Shown piece by piece: positions 17,134 to 25,662 of a stretch of DNA of 48,255 nucleotides. The DNA lies in contig CAYSDL010000006.1 in the NCBI GenBank assembly GCA_964429875.1, positions 1-48,255 on the forward strand, written 5' to 3'. Under the pieces are notes generated by a model. It was not told the DNA's origin. It saw nothing but the letters and a program-made list of their open reading frames with translations, and did no database searches. Both the position numbers and the translations under genes were made by a program. Position 1 is the first letter of the stretch. The number at the start of each line of letters is the position of its first letter. Source of the DNA: CAYSDL01 sp964429875 (lineage in GTDB: Bacteria > Fidelibacterota > Marinisomatia > SCGC-AAA003-L08 > D37C17).

Positions 17134-19983
17134 TTATAATCCTAAAGATATTGATAAAAACATAGTTTGAGATCTAGCATCATCATCATCTCCAGCTGTA
17201 TAACCAAAATCAAAACCATACTTATCAAATTTTAAACCAGCTCCAAATGTAGGACTTTTAATCTCTCCTTCAAGATCATAGATAAATCCTAATCTTACTA
17301 AAAAGCTTTCTGTATATTCCCATTCAAATCCAAGATTATATATAATTTCTTCAAGCTCATCACTAAATGATCTATCATCTCCAGAACCTTTTTCAAAATT
17401 TCCATAGGCATTATAATACCCATATTTGCTATCATTAAAACTATAACCTCCTGTACTATGTTGATCCGCACCATCAACATCTAGATCATGGTGAGCTTCT
17501 TTCCCATTAAAATTACCATCACTATCAGAGTCTAAGTACCATGCCCACAAATCTCCAGAGCCATCTAAGTCAATATCAAGCATTGATGTACCGTCTCCAT
17601 CAAAATCATTAGAATCATCAATATAAATATATCCTTGAGATTCTATAAAATTAACATCCTGATCATCTACAAAACCATCTTGATTCCAATCATTTTGGGT
17701 CAGTAAATTATTACAAGTACCTGATTCTTCAGGGCATGTTGTTAATAATGTTGGCTGAATTGGGCAATCTGGGTCATTGTATCCACCATTTACACCACAT
17801 ACAGTATTTGCAACATATGTATGCTCTGTTATACCTATCCAATCTCCATTACAATAAAAATTATTAGCTGGATCATCGTTGCAATCTGGATGATATCGAT
17901 CTTGATCACCTAAACCATCATGAGGAATATCAATCCAGGATAATATCTCGAAATCTGGATTTTTTTCAAAAACCCATCCATAATCTGGAATATCTGTCCA
18001 ATCATAGTAAGAGTCACCCTCCTGATCATAACAAAGAGAGTTTCCATGATCACTTGCATAATATCCATCAGAGAAAATATTAGAATCATATGAAGAAAAA
18101 ACATCATCACAAAAACCCTGATAATTAGGAACATAGATTGTTTCCTCTGTTTTTTGCAATACACCATTAAATGTTGCTAATAAATCATTTTCTTCAAACC
18201 AATCATGAATATTCCCTGATTGGAAAAAGTGATCATTTAAATAATGTACATCTTGATTTAATACATCTGTAATATTAAATGTTGGGATTAAATATTGATC
18301 ATTATGAGAAAAGTCAGCAATCTCTAAATAATAATTATCACAAAAACCATTTTCATTTGTATCTCCATAATGAAATTGATCACAATACTGTAAATCATCA
18401 CAGTAACCATTATTATCTGAATCTAAGCAATCAATATTTCCATCGCCATTAAAATCTACATCACAAAGGCCATCTTCATTGAAATCATTACAATTTTCAT
18501 TAGCAGAGAATGACTGGAACGCATCACAAAAACCATTGAGATCATCATCAACACAATCACAAATTCCATCATTATTAAAGTCAAAGCCATTACAATTTGA
18601 ATTTATAATTTCATCATAATCAAAATTAGACATGGAATTTGAGTCATAGATAGAATAATCAGCTTCATCATCTACCTCTATAACTGTCCAATCTTTACCG
18701 CAATCATCAATATCATTATCATAAAACAAAATCTGATCATCAGAATTATCATTAGTTTGTAAAATCATAGCATCACCACAAGTAAAACCTAAAACATTAA
18801 AATATTGCTGATAGCTTTCTGCAATATCAGCAAAAGGTAAAATACTACTAATATCAGTTAATAGTCTATCTATACAAACTTCTCCTGATTCAAGGTCACA
18901 GTAACCGTCTGCATCATTTAGATCAACTGGAAATGGATAACTATAACTTCCAGAATATATATTACCAGCAAATCCATAGACAGGATCATTTTGTATAACA
19001 TCCATTTGTATCTCTTCATATCCACCAATAATACCATCTCTTAAATTATCGTAACCATTAACACTCATAGATAAATCAAAATCACTAGCTTGCTGAGGAC
19101 AATCCCCTTCACACAAATCATAATCCCCACCATAATACCAATCATCAAGCCAAGCAGTATATATTCCCTCATACCATGGGTCATTATGTGGTTCTTCATC
19201 TGAACCGCTGATTATTCCATCACCATTCCAATCCATAGCAGGGTAAGTCCCTACTAATAATTTATTTGCATCAAATAATAAATTTAATTTGTTTGTTCCA
19301 TTATTAAATAATTCAGCATAAACACCTATTTTCATATTTGTAGGAGCTGGATCAGCCTGTTGACTATCAATAAAATCAATAGGCGGTCCTATGTTTTGAA
19401 TAGATAGACCAAAACTATGTTTATTATCTTTCCCTAATTTTTGCAAATAACCTAAATCAAAAGCAAAATCAGTAGAATATGGGTCCCCATCTTCATTTAC
19501 AACACTAGATTCTGCTAACTTTTGATGGAACATCTTAAAATTTACACCAATTGATTTAGTCTTAGATATTTGAGTTCCATAACTCATATTAAATGCCATC
19601 ATATAACTTTTAAATAAACCCTTATTATTTCCGAGTTCATCGGTTTGAGTTTGTTCGCCAAGATTAAGATATATGATATGACCACCAAAAGTTCCAATAT
19701 TATCAACATGTTTTCTAAATGCTAAAAAATCATAGAAAATATCATCTGCTAAATTTGGTAACCAGTTTACATGCTGCAATACTATTTCACTACCTTTAAG
19801 AAAACCTAATCCAGCAGGGTTATAATAGGAAGCATAGGCATCATTTGCTTTAGCTACTTGCGCTTCACCCGTTCCTGCTGGGCCTGCACCAGGATTAATC
19901 AATAGAAAGATAGCTCCAGCCTCACCCACACAAAATGCTCTAGATAGAAAACTTATTAGAATTGCATACTTTAAATATTTCAT
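17134..19983 (-). CDS. porV: PorV/LptO-like outer-membrane barrel with ~620-residue calcium-loop insertion
   Basis: Residues 1-247 look like PorV: signal peptide, then INPGAGPAGTGEAQVAKAND, ASYYNPAGLGF, VNWLPNLADDIFYDFLAF. Residues 872-949 resume it with SFSDELEEIIYNLGFEWEY, RLGFIYDLEG and a terminal SISLGL strand. Between them, about 248-871, lies an insertion with more than ten D-x-N/D-x-D/N-G loops (DWNGDGIISGSDE, DFNEDGLCD, DFNGDGNIDC) and many paired cysteines. PorV of the T9SS accepts cargo with C-terminal sorting domains and passes it to the attachment complex. Normal PorV is about 390 residues. The start ATG has a strong AAGGAG six bases upstream. Gene symbol is by resemblance; other PorV/PorQ paralogues could exist elsewhere. 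Confidence 0.78.
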   Translation of the reverse strand: MKYLKYAILISFLSRAFCVGEAGAIFLLINPGAGPAGTGEAQVAKANDAYASYYNPAGLGFLKGSEIVLQHVNWLPNLADDIFYDFLAFRKHVDNIGTFGGHIIYLNLGEQTQTDELGNNKGLFKSYMMAFNMSYGTQISKTKSIGVNFKMFHQKLAESSVVNEDGDPYSTDFAFDLGYLQKLGKDNKHSFGLSIQNIGPPIDFIDSQQADPAPTNMKIGVYAELFNNGTNKLNLLFDANKLLVGTYPAMDWNGDGIISGSDEEPHNDPWYEGIYTAWLDDWYYGGDYDLCEGDCPQQASDFDLSMSVNGYDNLRDGIIGGYEEIQMDVIQNDPVYGFAGNIYSGSYSYPFPVDLNDADGYCDLESGEVCIDRLLTDISSILPFADIAESYQQYFNVLGFTCGDAMILQTNDNSDDQILFYDNDIDDCGKDWTVIEVDDEADYSIYDSNSMSNFDYDEIINSNCNGFDFNNDGICDCVDDDLNGFCDAFQSFSANENCNDFNEDGLCDVDFNGDGNIDCLDSDNNGYCDDLQYCDQFHYGDTNENGFCDNYYLEIADFSHNDQYLIPTFNITDVLNQDVHYLNDHFFQSGNIHDWFEENDLLATFNGVLQKTEETIYVPNYQGFCDDVFSSYDSNIFSDGYYASDHGNSLCYDQEGDSYYDWTDIPDYGWVFEKNPDFEILSWIDIPHDGLGDQDRYHPDCNDDPANNFYCNGDWIGITEHTYVANTVCGVNGGYNDPDCPIQPTLLTTCPEESGTCNNLLTQNDWNQDGFVDDQDVNFIESQGYIYIDDSNDFDGDGTSMLDIDLDGSGDLWAWYLDSDSDGNFNGKEAHHDLDVDGADQHSTGGYSFNDSKYGYYNAYGNFEKGSGDDRSFSDELEEIIYNLGFEWEYTESFLVRLGFIYDLEGEIKSPTFGAGLKFDKYGFDFGYTAGDDDDARSQTMFLSISLGL
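17371..19242 (-). other. Calcium-loop-rich insertion within PorV-like protein
   Basis: This segment encodes residues 248-871, inserted between the strand NKLLVG and SFSDELEEI. It is strongly acidic and carries repeated D-x-N-x-D-G motifs of the EF-hand/thrombospondin type-3 kind, densest at residues 467-550. Cysteines come in patterns such as DGICDC and NGFCDA. By topology it should be one surface-exposed or periplasmic loop of the barrel. Confidence 0.75.
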
Positions 19984-19990
19984 AACAAAC

Positions 19991-19996
19991 TCCTTT
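19991..19996 (-). promoter_or_regulatory. Strong Shine-Dalgarno of porV-like gene
   Basis: AAGGAG in the minus strand, seven bases before the ATG at 19981-19983. It is one of the clearest ribosome sites in the window, where many genes have weak or no such site, and it suggests high expression of the outer-membrane barrel. It begins only five bases after the T-run of the preceding hairpin. Confidence 0.75.
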
Positions 19997-20001
19997 TATA
20001 T

Positions 20002-20032
20002 AAAAAAAAACCGGGCAATCCATAACCCGGTT
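20002..20032 (-). terminator. Intrinsic terminator or leader hairpin ahead of porV-like gene
   Basis: Read on the minus strand: AACCGGG, a 10-nt loop, CCCGGTT, then a run of seven further T. The 7-bp stem (20009-20015 with 20026-20032) is one of only two GC-rich hairpins in the gaps. It lies about 180 nt after the mlaD stop but only 18 nt before the PorV-like ATG, leaving no room for a promoter between hairpin and gene. Confidence 0.8.
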
Positions 20033-20209
20033 GAATTATAGAATTACTATTAGGCGTGCTTTTTAAAACAATTTTTAAAAATCTATGTGCAAACCTGTTA
20101 GCAATTAACTATAAATAATACTCCTATTAAATTCTTTTTTAATTTATATAAAAATATTCTCTTATACAAACCCTATTATATTATACAAAATCATGAGAAA
20201 TAATGTTCC

Positions 20210-21121
20210 TTATTTCTTTTTAGCATTAAAATATGCTTTTAAATATTTAGTTGGATTATTTTTAACATCATCTAGAAGAGATCTAGCATCTGTAATTAAT
20301 CCATTAACATTATTATATAATTCATCTTGATTGATCAACTTCGATAATGACCCAGTCCCACTATTAATATTATCTATAATAGAAGTCGCTAAAATTGAAA
20401 TCTCGTCTATTCTTTCTGAAATATCTGGAACTTTTTGCATAAATAAATTAAAATTAGAAATAGATTTTTTTATATCTTCAGTTTGTCCTTTAAGTACATA
20501 TTCTAGGTCTGATGATATAGAATTAATACTTTCAAGCATATTATGTAAATTTTCTTTATCATTTTCATTGATTATATCTTTATTTGAAACAATAAATTCT
20601 TCTAACATTATAGAAGAAGATTCTATATTTGAAATAGTATTTTTAATCTGTTCCTGCTGATCTCTTTGAAATGTATTGTTTAATCGTTTTGCCAGATCAC
20701 CGATATCTTTTGTTAAAGATGCTACTTCTGCGTTCTCACCTGCAACTGTTTCACCATCTAAAATAAATTTTTCATCATCTTTCCCTGGATAAATTGATAT
20801 GAACTTGCTACCCATAAGATCATTTTGGGAAATTTCAAATTTAGAGTCTATGGGAACTTTAAATGCAAAATTATTATCTAAAATTAATTCTACTGCTATC
20901 TTTTGCCCTATAATTTTTGTTCCAGATATTCTCCCAATCTTTTTACCTAACATGCGGACATCATCACTAATATCTAGCCCTTGGAGATCATTAAATACAA
21001 CATTAAATCTAAAGGTTGATTTTTGAAAAGTCTCCTCTTGAAGAAACCTAATTCCATAGAAAAAGATTAATACTGTACTTAAAATTATAAAACCAACCCA
21101 CGCTAATCTACTTATCCTCAT
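20210..21121 (-). CDS. mlaD: MlaD-family MCE-domain lipid transport protein
   Basis: The 303-residue product has one N-terminal membrane helix (about 7-25) and an MCE domain (about 38-115: FNVVFNDLQGLDISDDVRMLGKKIG, then a DLMGSKFISIYPG loop). The C-terminal 180 residues are helical and coiled-coil-like, longer than E. coli MlaD, as is common in the FCB group. MlaD hexamers form the periplasmic lipid channel on the MlaFE transporter. It is the third gene of mlaE-mlaF-mlaD, 7 nt after mlaF. The adaptors MlaB and MlaC are not in the window. Confidence 0.88.
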   Translation of the reverse strand: MRISRLAWVGFIILSTVLIFFYGIRFLQEETFQKSTFRFNVVFNDLQGLDISDDVRMLGKKIGRISGTKIIGQKIAVELILDNNFAFKVPIDSKFEISQNDLMGSKFISIYPGKDDEKFILDGETVAGENAEVASLTKDIGDLAKRLNNTFQRDQQEQIKNTISNIESSSIMLEEFIVSNKDIINENDKENLHNMLESINSISSDLEYVLKGQTEDIKKSISNFNLFMQKVPDISERIDEISILATSIIDNINSGTGSLSKLINQDELYNNVNGLITDARSLLDDVKNNPTKYLKAYFNAKKK

Positions 21122-21128
21122 AATATCC

Positions 21129-21854
21129 TTAATTTTGTCCTAATGTAAAATATTTAATATATTTATCATTGCTTGAATTTAATTCTTTTGGTGTACCATC
21201 AAAAATAATTTTTCCATTAAATAACATTATAACTTTATTTACCATTTCATTGACAATTTTCATCTCATGAGTAACAACTACAGATGTAACTTTATCATTT
21301 CTTTGAACACTTTTCATTAATTTTATAATTTTATCTGTATTAATAGGATCAAGTCCAGTCGTTGGTTCATCATAGAGTATATATTTTGGTTTTATTGATA
21401 TTGCCCTAGCAATACCAATTCTCTTTTTCATTCCACCTGAAATATCTGAAGGATACATATCTTTTGTATCTAACAAGTTAACTAGTTCTAAACTATGGAG
21501 TATCCTCATATTTTTATCTTTTTTATCTAGATTTGTTAAGTTATCTATAGCAAGTTTAATATTATCATAAATATTCATTGAATCAAACAGTGCTCCGAAT
21601 TGAAATACCATCGCCATTTTTTTTCTCACTTGTTGTAATTTATTAAATGAAAGATTACTAACTATAGATTTATCTATTATAATATCACCCTGATTTGGTC
21701 GCATAAGACCATTTATATGTTTAAGTAAAACACTTTTCCCAACACCACTTTGACCAATAATTGCAACAGAATCACCCTCTTTAATCTTAAATGAAATATT
21801 ATTTAATATTTTTTTTCCATTAAAACTTTTTGATATGTTTTTAATCTCTATCAT
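21129..21854 (-). CDS. mlaF: Phospholipid transporter ATP-binding protein MlaF
   Basis: ABC ATPase of 241 residues. Walker A GQSGVGKSV, signature ISGGMKKR (the SGGM form is characteristic of MlaF), Walker B ILYDEPTTGLDP and the switch VVTHEM are all present. It powers MlaE for lipid transfer between inner membrane and MCE protein. The frame is open 16 codons further upstream, but the ATG at 21852-21854 overlaps the mlaE stop in ATGA and gives the usual MIEIKNISKSF start, so I place it there. Confidence 0.93.
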   Translation of the reverse strand: MIEIKNISKSFNGKKILNNISFKIKEGDSVAIIGQSGVGKSVLLKHINGLMRPNQGDIIIDKSIVSNLSFNKLQQVRKKMAMVFQFGALFDSMNIYDNIKLAIDNLTNLDKKDKNMRILHSLELVNLLDTKDMYPSDISGGMKKRIGIARAISIKPKYILYDEPTTGLDPINTDKIIKLMKSVQRNDKVTSVVVTHEMKIVNEMVNKVIMLFNGKIIFDGTPKELNSSNDKYIKYFTLGQN

Positions 21855-22624
21855 AACAAAATAGATGCCAAAATATAATCTAAAACCATAATAGAAATAC
21901 ATGATACAACAACAGTAGAAGTTGCTGATTTACCTACACCTTTAGCTCCTCCTCTTGTATAATATCCAAAATAACAAGCAATTGATGTAATAGCTATTCC
22001 AAATGATAATCCTTTTATAATTCCATACCATGCGTCCCATGGTTTAAACCACATTTTAAATCCCTTTAGAAATTGATAAGAGTCAACATCTAAAGAATGC
22101 ATTGCTGCTAAGATCCCTCCAAGAATTCCAAAAACATCTGATACAATTATAATGATTGGGAACATAACTAGTGTTGCTAGTAGGCGTGGAAAGATTAAAT
22201 ATGCAACAGGATCAATTGATAGAGTTTCTAAAGCATCAATTTGCTCAGTGACTCGCATTGTTCCAATTTCTGCTGCAATTGTTGCTCCGATTCTACCGGC
22301 TAAAACTAATGCAGTAATTACAGGAGCTAATTCTAATAATACAGTGTTCCCTACAAGACTCCCAACAAACCATTTTGGAGTTAAAGTCGATTCCATTTGA
22401 TATGCTGCTTGAACTGATGATACCATCCCCGTAAAAAAACTTGTCAATATAACAATAGGAATAGATTTTACACCGATATATACCATTTGATCTATACTGC
22501 TTGGCAATAATTTTTTCCAAGAAGAATAAGACCTGAAAATTTCTAACATCAAATTTGAATATCTACCTATTCCTTCAAATACAGAAACAATATTTTGAAC
22601 AATTTTTATCATAAATTTTGACAT
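21851..22624 (-). CDS. mlaE: Phospholipid transporter permease MlaE
   Basis: A 257-residue MlaE/YrbE-type permease with five or six helices. Family marks include GMVSSVQAAYQM, the long ELAPVITALVLAGRIGATIAAEIGTM signature, and the LSFGIAITSIACYFGYY segment. It forms the membrane core that couples to MlaF and MlaD for retrograde or anterograde phospholipid movement. The gene begins 41 nt after glyA with no evident ribosome site, so it may be transcribed from glyA. Confidence 0.93.
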   Translation of the reverse strand: MSKFMIKIVQNIVSVFEGIGRYSNLMLEIFRSYSSWKKLLPSSIDQMVYIGVKSIPIVILTSFFTGMVSSVQAAYQMESTLTPKWFVGSLVGNTVLLELAPVITALVLAGRIGATIAAEIGTMRVTEQIDALETLSIDPVAYLIFPRLLATLVMFPIIIIVSDVFGILGGILAAMHSLDVDSYQFLKGFKMWFKPWDAWYGIIKGLSFGIAITSIACYFGYYTRGGAKGVGKSATSTVVVSCISIMVLDYILASILL

Positions 22625-22665
22625 GATTATAAAATTATAAGACTTTTATCTTATTAAACAAGGTT

Positions 22666-23961
22666 TTATAAGGATGGGTATAATTTGAACTCTGAACAAA
22701 GTTCTTCAACTTTAGTCTTAACTACATTAATGATATTATCATTTTCAGGATCAGAAATCACTCTATCTATTAAGTCTGCTATTATTATCATTTCTGCTTC
22801 TTTCATGCCTCTTGTGGTAAGAGCTGGGGTTCCAAATCTAATTCCACTTGTTATCATTGGGCTCCTAGTATCAAAAGGAACCATATTTTTATTTGTTGTA
22901 ATTCCAGCATGTTCTAGTTTCTTCTCAGCTAATTTACCCGAAATATTTTTTTCTGTTAAATCTATTAATATTAGATGAGTATCAGTACCATTAGAAACAA
23001 GTTTATATCCTTTATTCTTCATTTCCTCTGCTAATGTTTTTGCATTTTTAACAATCTGTTTACAATATATACTGAAATCAGGTTTTAATGCTTCACCAAA
23101 CGCTAAAGCTTTTCCTGCAATAACATGCATTAAAGGGCCTCCTTGAATGCCAGGCATAATAGAACTATCAAGCAATTCTGATATATTTTTTATTCTACCA
23201 GATTTAGGAGCTACAATTCCCCAATTATTTTTAAAGTCTTTACCAACCATAATAATCCCACCGCGTGGGCCCCTTAATGTTTTGTGAGTAGTTGAAGTCA
23301 CAACATCACAATATGGCCAAGGCGAAGGATGAATTCTAGAAGCAACAAGACCTGATGGATGAGCTATATCTGCCATTAAATAAGCATCTATTTCAGATGC
23401 AATTTCTTTAAATTGTTCAAATTCAATAAATCTTGGGTATGCACTTCCCCCGCAAATTATCATTTTGGGAGAAAATTCTTTTGCTTTTTTATATAGATCA
23501 TCAAAATCAACTCTTCCAGTTTTTTTATTTAAACCATAAGAAACAAAATTGTACAACTTTCCTGAAAAATTAACTTTGCTACCATGAGTCAAATGTCCCC
23601 CATGAGAAAGATCCAACCCCATAACTGTATCACCTACATTTAAAAAAGTTAAATATACTCCCATATTTGCTTGAGATCCTGAGTGTGGTTGAACATTTAC
23701 GTATTCTGCATTAAATAATTTTTTCAATCGTTCTTTAGCTATATTTTCAACTTTATCTACAGCATCACAGCCACCATAATACCTTCTTCCAGGATATCCC
23801 TCAGCATATTTATTTGTAAGAACACTACCAACTATATCTAAAACAAATTCACTAGTAAAATTTTCAGAAGCAATCATTTCTAATGTATTTCTTTCTCTAT
23901 ACATTTCTTCATTTATTGCATCAAATAATTCTAAATCATATTTTTTTAATTTATTATTCAT
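22666..23961 (-). CDS. glyA: Serine hydroxymethyltransferase
   Basis: GlyA is the pyridoxal-phosphate enzyme converting serine and tetrahydrofolate to glycine and methylene-THF. The 431-residue protein has MIASENFTSEFVLD at the N-terminus, GRRYYGGCDAVD, and the PLP-lysine motif TSTTHKTLRGPRGG near residue 228. All are standard. It overlaps rpiB by 8 nt. The one-carbon units it makes feed purH and purN, which lie in a separate cluster of the window. Confidence 0.97.
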   Translation of the reverse strand: MNNKLKKYDLELFDAINEEMYRERNTLEMIASENFTSEFVLDIVGSVLTNKYAEGYPGRRYYGGCDAVDKVENIAKERLKKLFNAEYVNVQPHSGSQANMGVYLTFLNVGDTVMGLDLSHGGHLTHGSKVNFSGKLYNFVSYGLNKKTGRVDFDDLYKKAKEFSPKMIICGGSAYPRFIEFEQFKEIASEIDAYLMADIAHPSGLVASRIHPSPWPYCDVVTSTTHKTLRGPRGGIIMVGKDFKNNWGIVAPKSGRIKNISELLDSSIMPGIQGGPLMHVIAGKALAFGEALKPDFSIYCKQIVKNAKTLAEEMKNKGYKLVSNGTDTHLILIDLTEKNISGKLAEKKLEHAGITTNKNMVPFDTRSPMITSGIRFGTPALTTRGMKEAEMIIIADLIDRVISDPENDNIINVVKTKVEELCSEFKLYPSL

Positions 23962-24388
23962 CTATCTCAATCATATTTATTCTAGTTAAGTGACGGCCTG
24001 CTTCAAAAGTAGTATTTAGCCAAGTTTTAGTAATCGCCATTATATCTTCTATAGATGTTAATCGTGCACCAAGAGCTAAAATATTAGAATCATTATGTTT
24101 TCTACTTAATTCAGCATGTAAGGTTGAGGTGCATAGGGCAGCTCTTATTCCTTTAATCTTATTAGCTGCTATTGAAATTCCTATTCCACTTCCACAGATC
24201 ACCACACCTTTATCTACTTTTTTACTTGAAACTTGTTTTGCAACAGCATGTCCATATAATGGATAATCAACAGATTTATCAGAATGAGTTCCACAATCAA
24301 TAACCTCATAGTTTAAACTTTTTAATAAATCTTTGATCTTATTTTTTTCTTCAAATGCTGCATGATCACAGCCAATCGCAATTTTCAT
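23954..24388 (-). CDS. rpiB: Ribose-5-phosphate isomerase B
   Basis: RpiB interconverts ribose 5-phosphate and ribulose 5-phosphate. The 144-residue product has IGCDHAAFEEKN at the start, the catalytic cysteine loop VVICGSGIGISIAANK, and GIRAALC after it, all as in the family. Length is typical. It starts 2 nt after the TPR gene and overlaps glyA, a common rpiB-glyA pairing. Confidence 0.96.
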   Translation of the reverse strand: MKIAIGCDHAAFEEKNKIKDLLKSLNYEVIDCGTHSDKSVDYPLYGHAVAKQVSSKKVDKGVVICGSGIGISIAANKIKGIRAALCTSTLHAELSRKHNDSNILALGARLTSIEDIMAITKTWLNTTFEAGRHLTRINMIEIDE

Positions 24389-24390
24389 GA

Positions 24391-25662
24391 TTATTTATCC
24401 TTAGTTTCAATAATTCTATCTAACCATAGATAGCATTCTGATTTTTTTAACTTCTTACATTCTTCACTACTTGGAGATAACTTTTTAAGACCATCAGCAT
24501 TAATAAACCAATCACCTTTATTAGTAATATATTCATAGTCTTCTAATTGATTCATTTTTGATTTAGCATTTAGATAGCCATTCTCATATGATGCATTATA
24601 ATCTTGCCAAGCTAAATCAAAAACTAATTTATCACAGAAATCAACAGCATCTGATTGATAGGTCTCTGCTAATGCAACTAATACTTCAGCTCTTTGATAA
24701 AAGGATTTACCTAATAGCTTTCCAGAGCCTATAACTTGGTTAACCCACTGATATGCTTTTTTAAATTCACTTGCATTTATTGCAACCTCTGAAATTTCTA
24801 TTTTTAAATTATAATCTGTCTTATCAATATTCCCTAATTTTTCAAGATATTCCAGAGCTTTTCTGTCTTCGTACATATCCAAATAAACATTAGAAATTGT
24901 TTTTAGTAAACGCTTATTATTTGAATCAAACACCAATAATTCATTGCAAACTTGCAATGCTAATTCACCTTCATCTTTATTTAATAAACCTTCAGCATAA
25001 TCTAAACCATATTGTAAATTTGATCTATCTTTTTCCCATCTATCCTTATCAATCGACATCTCATCTATACCAAGTTTATTAAATGCATTTTTTTTATCTG
25101 ATAAAGCTTTTTTATTGCTGTCATCTATCCTTAACCATAAATTCAAAATATTAATTTGTTCTTCATACATTTCATTTTTTTTATATGTATCACTCATTCG
25201 TTCTAAAGCTTTTGTGTTTTTTGGATTAATTTCAAGTAATCTATCTAAATAATACATTTGGTCTTCGAAATTTTTTAATCTTCCTGAATTCCACGCTGCT
25301 ACTTCTAATAAACTTTCATCATCCGGATCAAAACGTAATCCTTTTTCAAATGACCAATTAGCACTATCTAATATGCCTATTTCTAAGTATGCTCTTCCTA
25401 AATATTTATAAATTTGTAATTCATTATCTTTTTCACAATTACAATATAATGCTGTTTTATATTGATCGATACACCCCCTGTAATCATTTTGGTGCCAATT
25501 TGTAGAAGCAAAACTAAGAAATTTTTCACAATCGACATCTCCATCAAAGTCTATATCACATAAAGGTTCGAAAACATCTTCTATTTCTTCATCATCATAG
25601 TAGGATATTGAATCTACTCCAGCACTAAACAAAAAACAAAACAATAACATAAAAAGCATCAT
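24391..25662 (-). CDS. Secreted TPR-repeat protein
   Basis: The 423-residue product has a short hydrophobic signal (about 1-14) followed by a single acidic D-x-D-x-D segment (CDIDFDGDVDC, residues 36-46) and then at least five tetratricopeptide repeats, for example YLGRAYLEIGILDSANWSFEKG and ALERMSDTYKKNEMYEEQ. TPR arrays mediate protein contacts. It overlaps the upstream outer-membrane barrel gene in ATGA, so the two are probably partners in the periplasm or on the inner leaflet of the outer membrane. The exact role is unknown. A second ATG one codon downstream (25657-25659) could also serve as start. Confidence 0.7.
   Translation of the reverse strand: MMLFMLLFCFLFSAGVDSISYYDDEEIEDVFEPLCDIDFDGDVDCEKFLSFASTNWHQNDYRGCIDQYKTALYCNCEKDNELQIYKYLGRAYLEIGILDSANWSFEKGLRFDPDDESLLEVAAWNSGRLKNFEDQMYYLDRLLEINPKNTKALERMSDTYKKNEMYEEQINILNLWLRIDDSNKKALSDKKNAFNKLGIDEMSIDKDRWEKDRSNLQYGLDYAEGLLNKDEGELALQVCNELLVFDSNNKRLLKTISNVYLDMYEDRKALEYLEKLGNIDKTDYNLKIEISEVAINASEFKKAYQWVNQVIGSGKLLGKSFYQRAEVLVALAETYQSDAVDFCDKLVFDLAWQDYNASYENGYLNAKSKMNQLEDYEYITNKGDWFINADGLKKLSPSSEECKKLKKSECYLWLDRIIETKDK

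Larger units (their letters stand above)
19984..20209 (-). other. 226-nt leader/intergenic region, largest gap in window
   Basis: Between the mlaD stop and the PorV-like ATG. In transcription order it holds an A/T-rich stretch with TATAAT-like strings near 20177-20188, a further AT-rich part, then a GC-rich hairpin with a T-run and the AAGGAG ribosome site (19991-19996). No convincing ORF, tRNA or known riboswitch fold was seen. A promoter for the PorV operon is expected here, but the -35/-10 elements cannot be fixed by eye. Confidence 0.5.

Noticed and set aside
17910..18167. Met-rich hydrophobic minus-strand ORF inside the PorV-like gene
   Set aside because: Out-of-frame reading of the acidic insertion; the real frame is continuous and recognisable.
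20158..20193. Ten-codon leader ORF in the 226-nt gap before the PorV-like gene
   Set aside because: No proper ribosome site, no regulatory codon run, and short ORFs are expected by chance.
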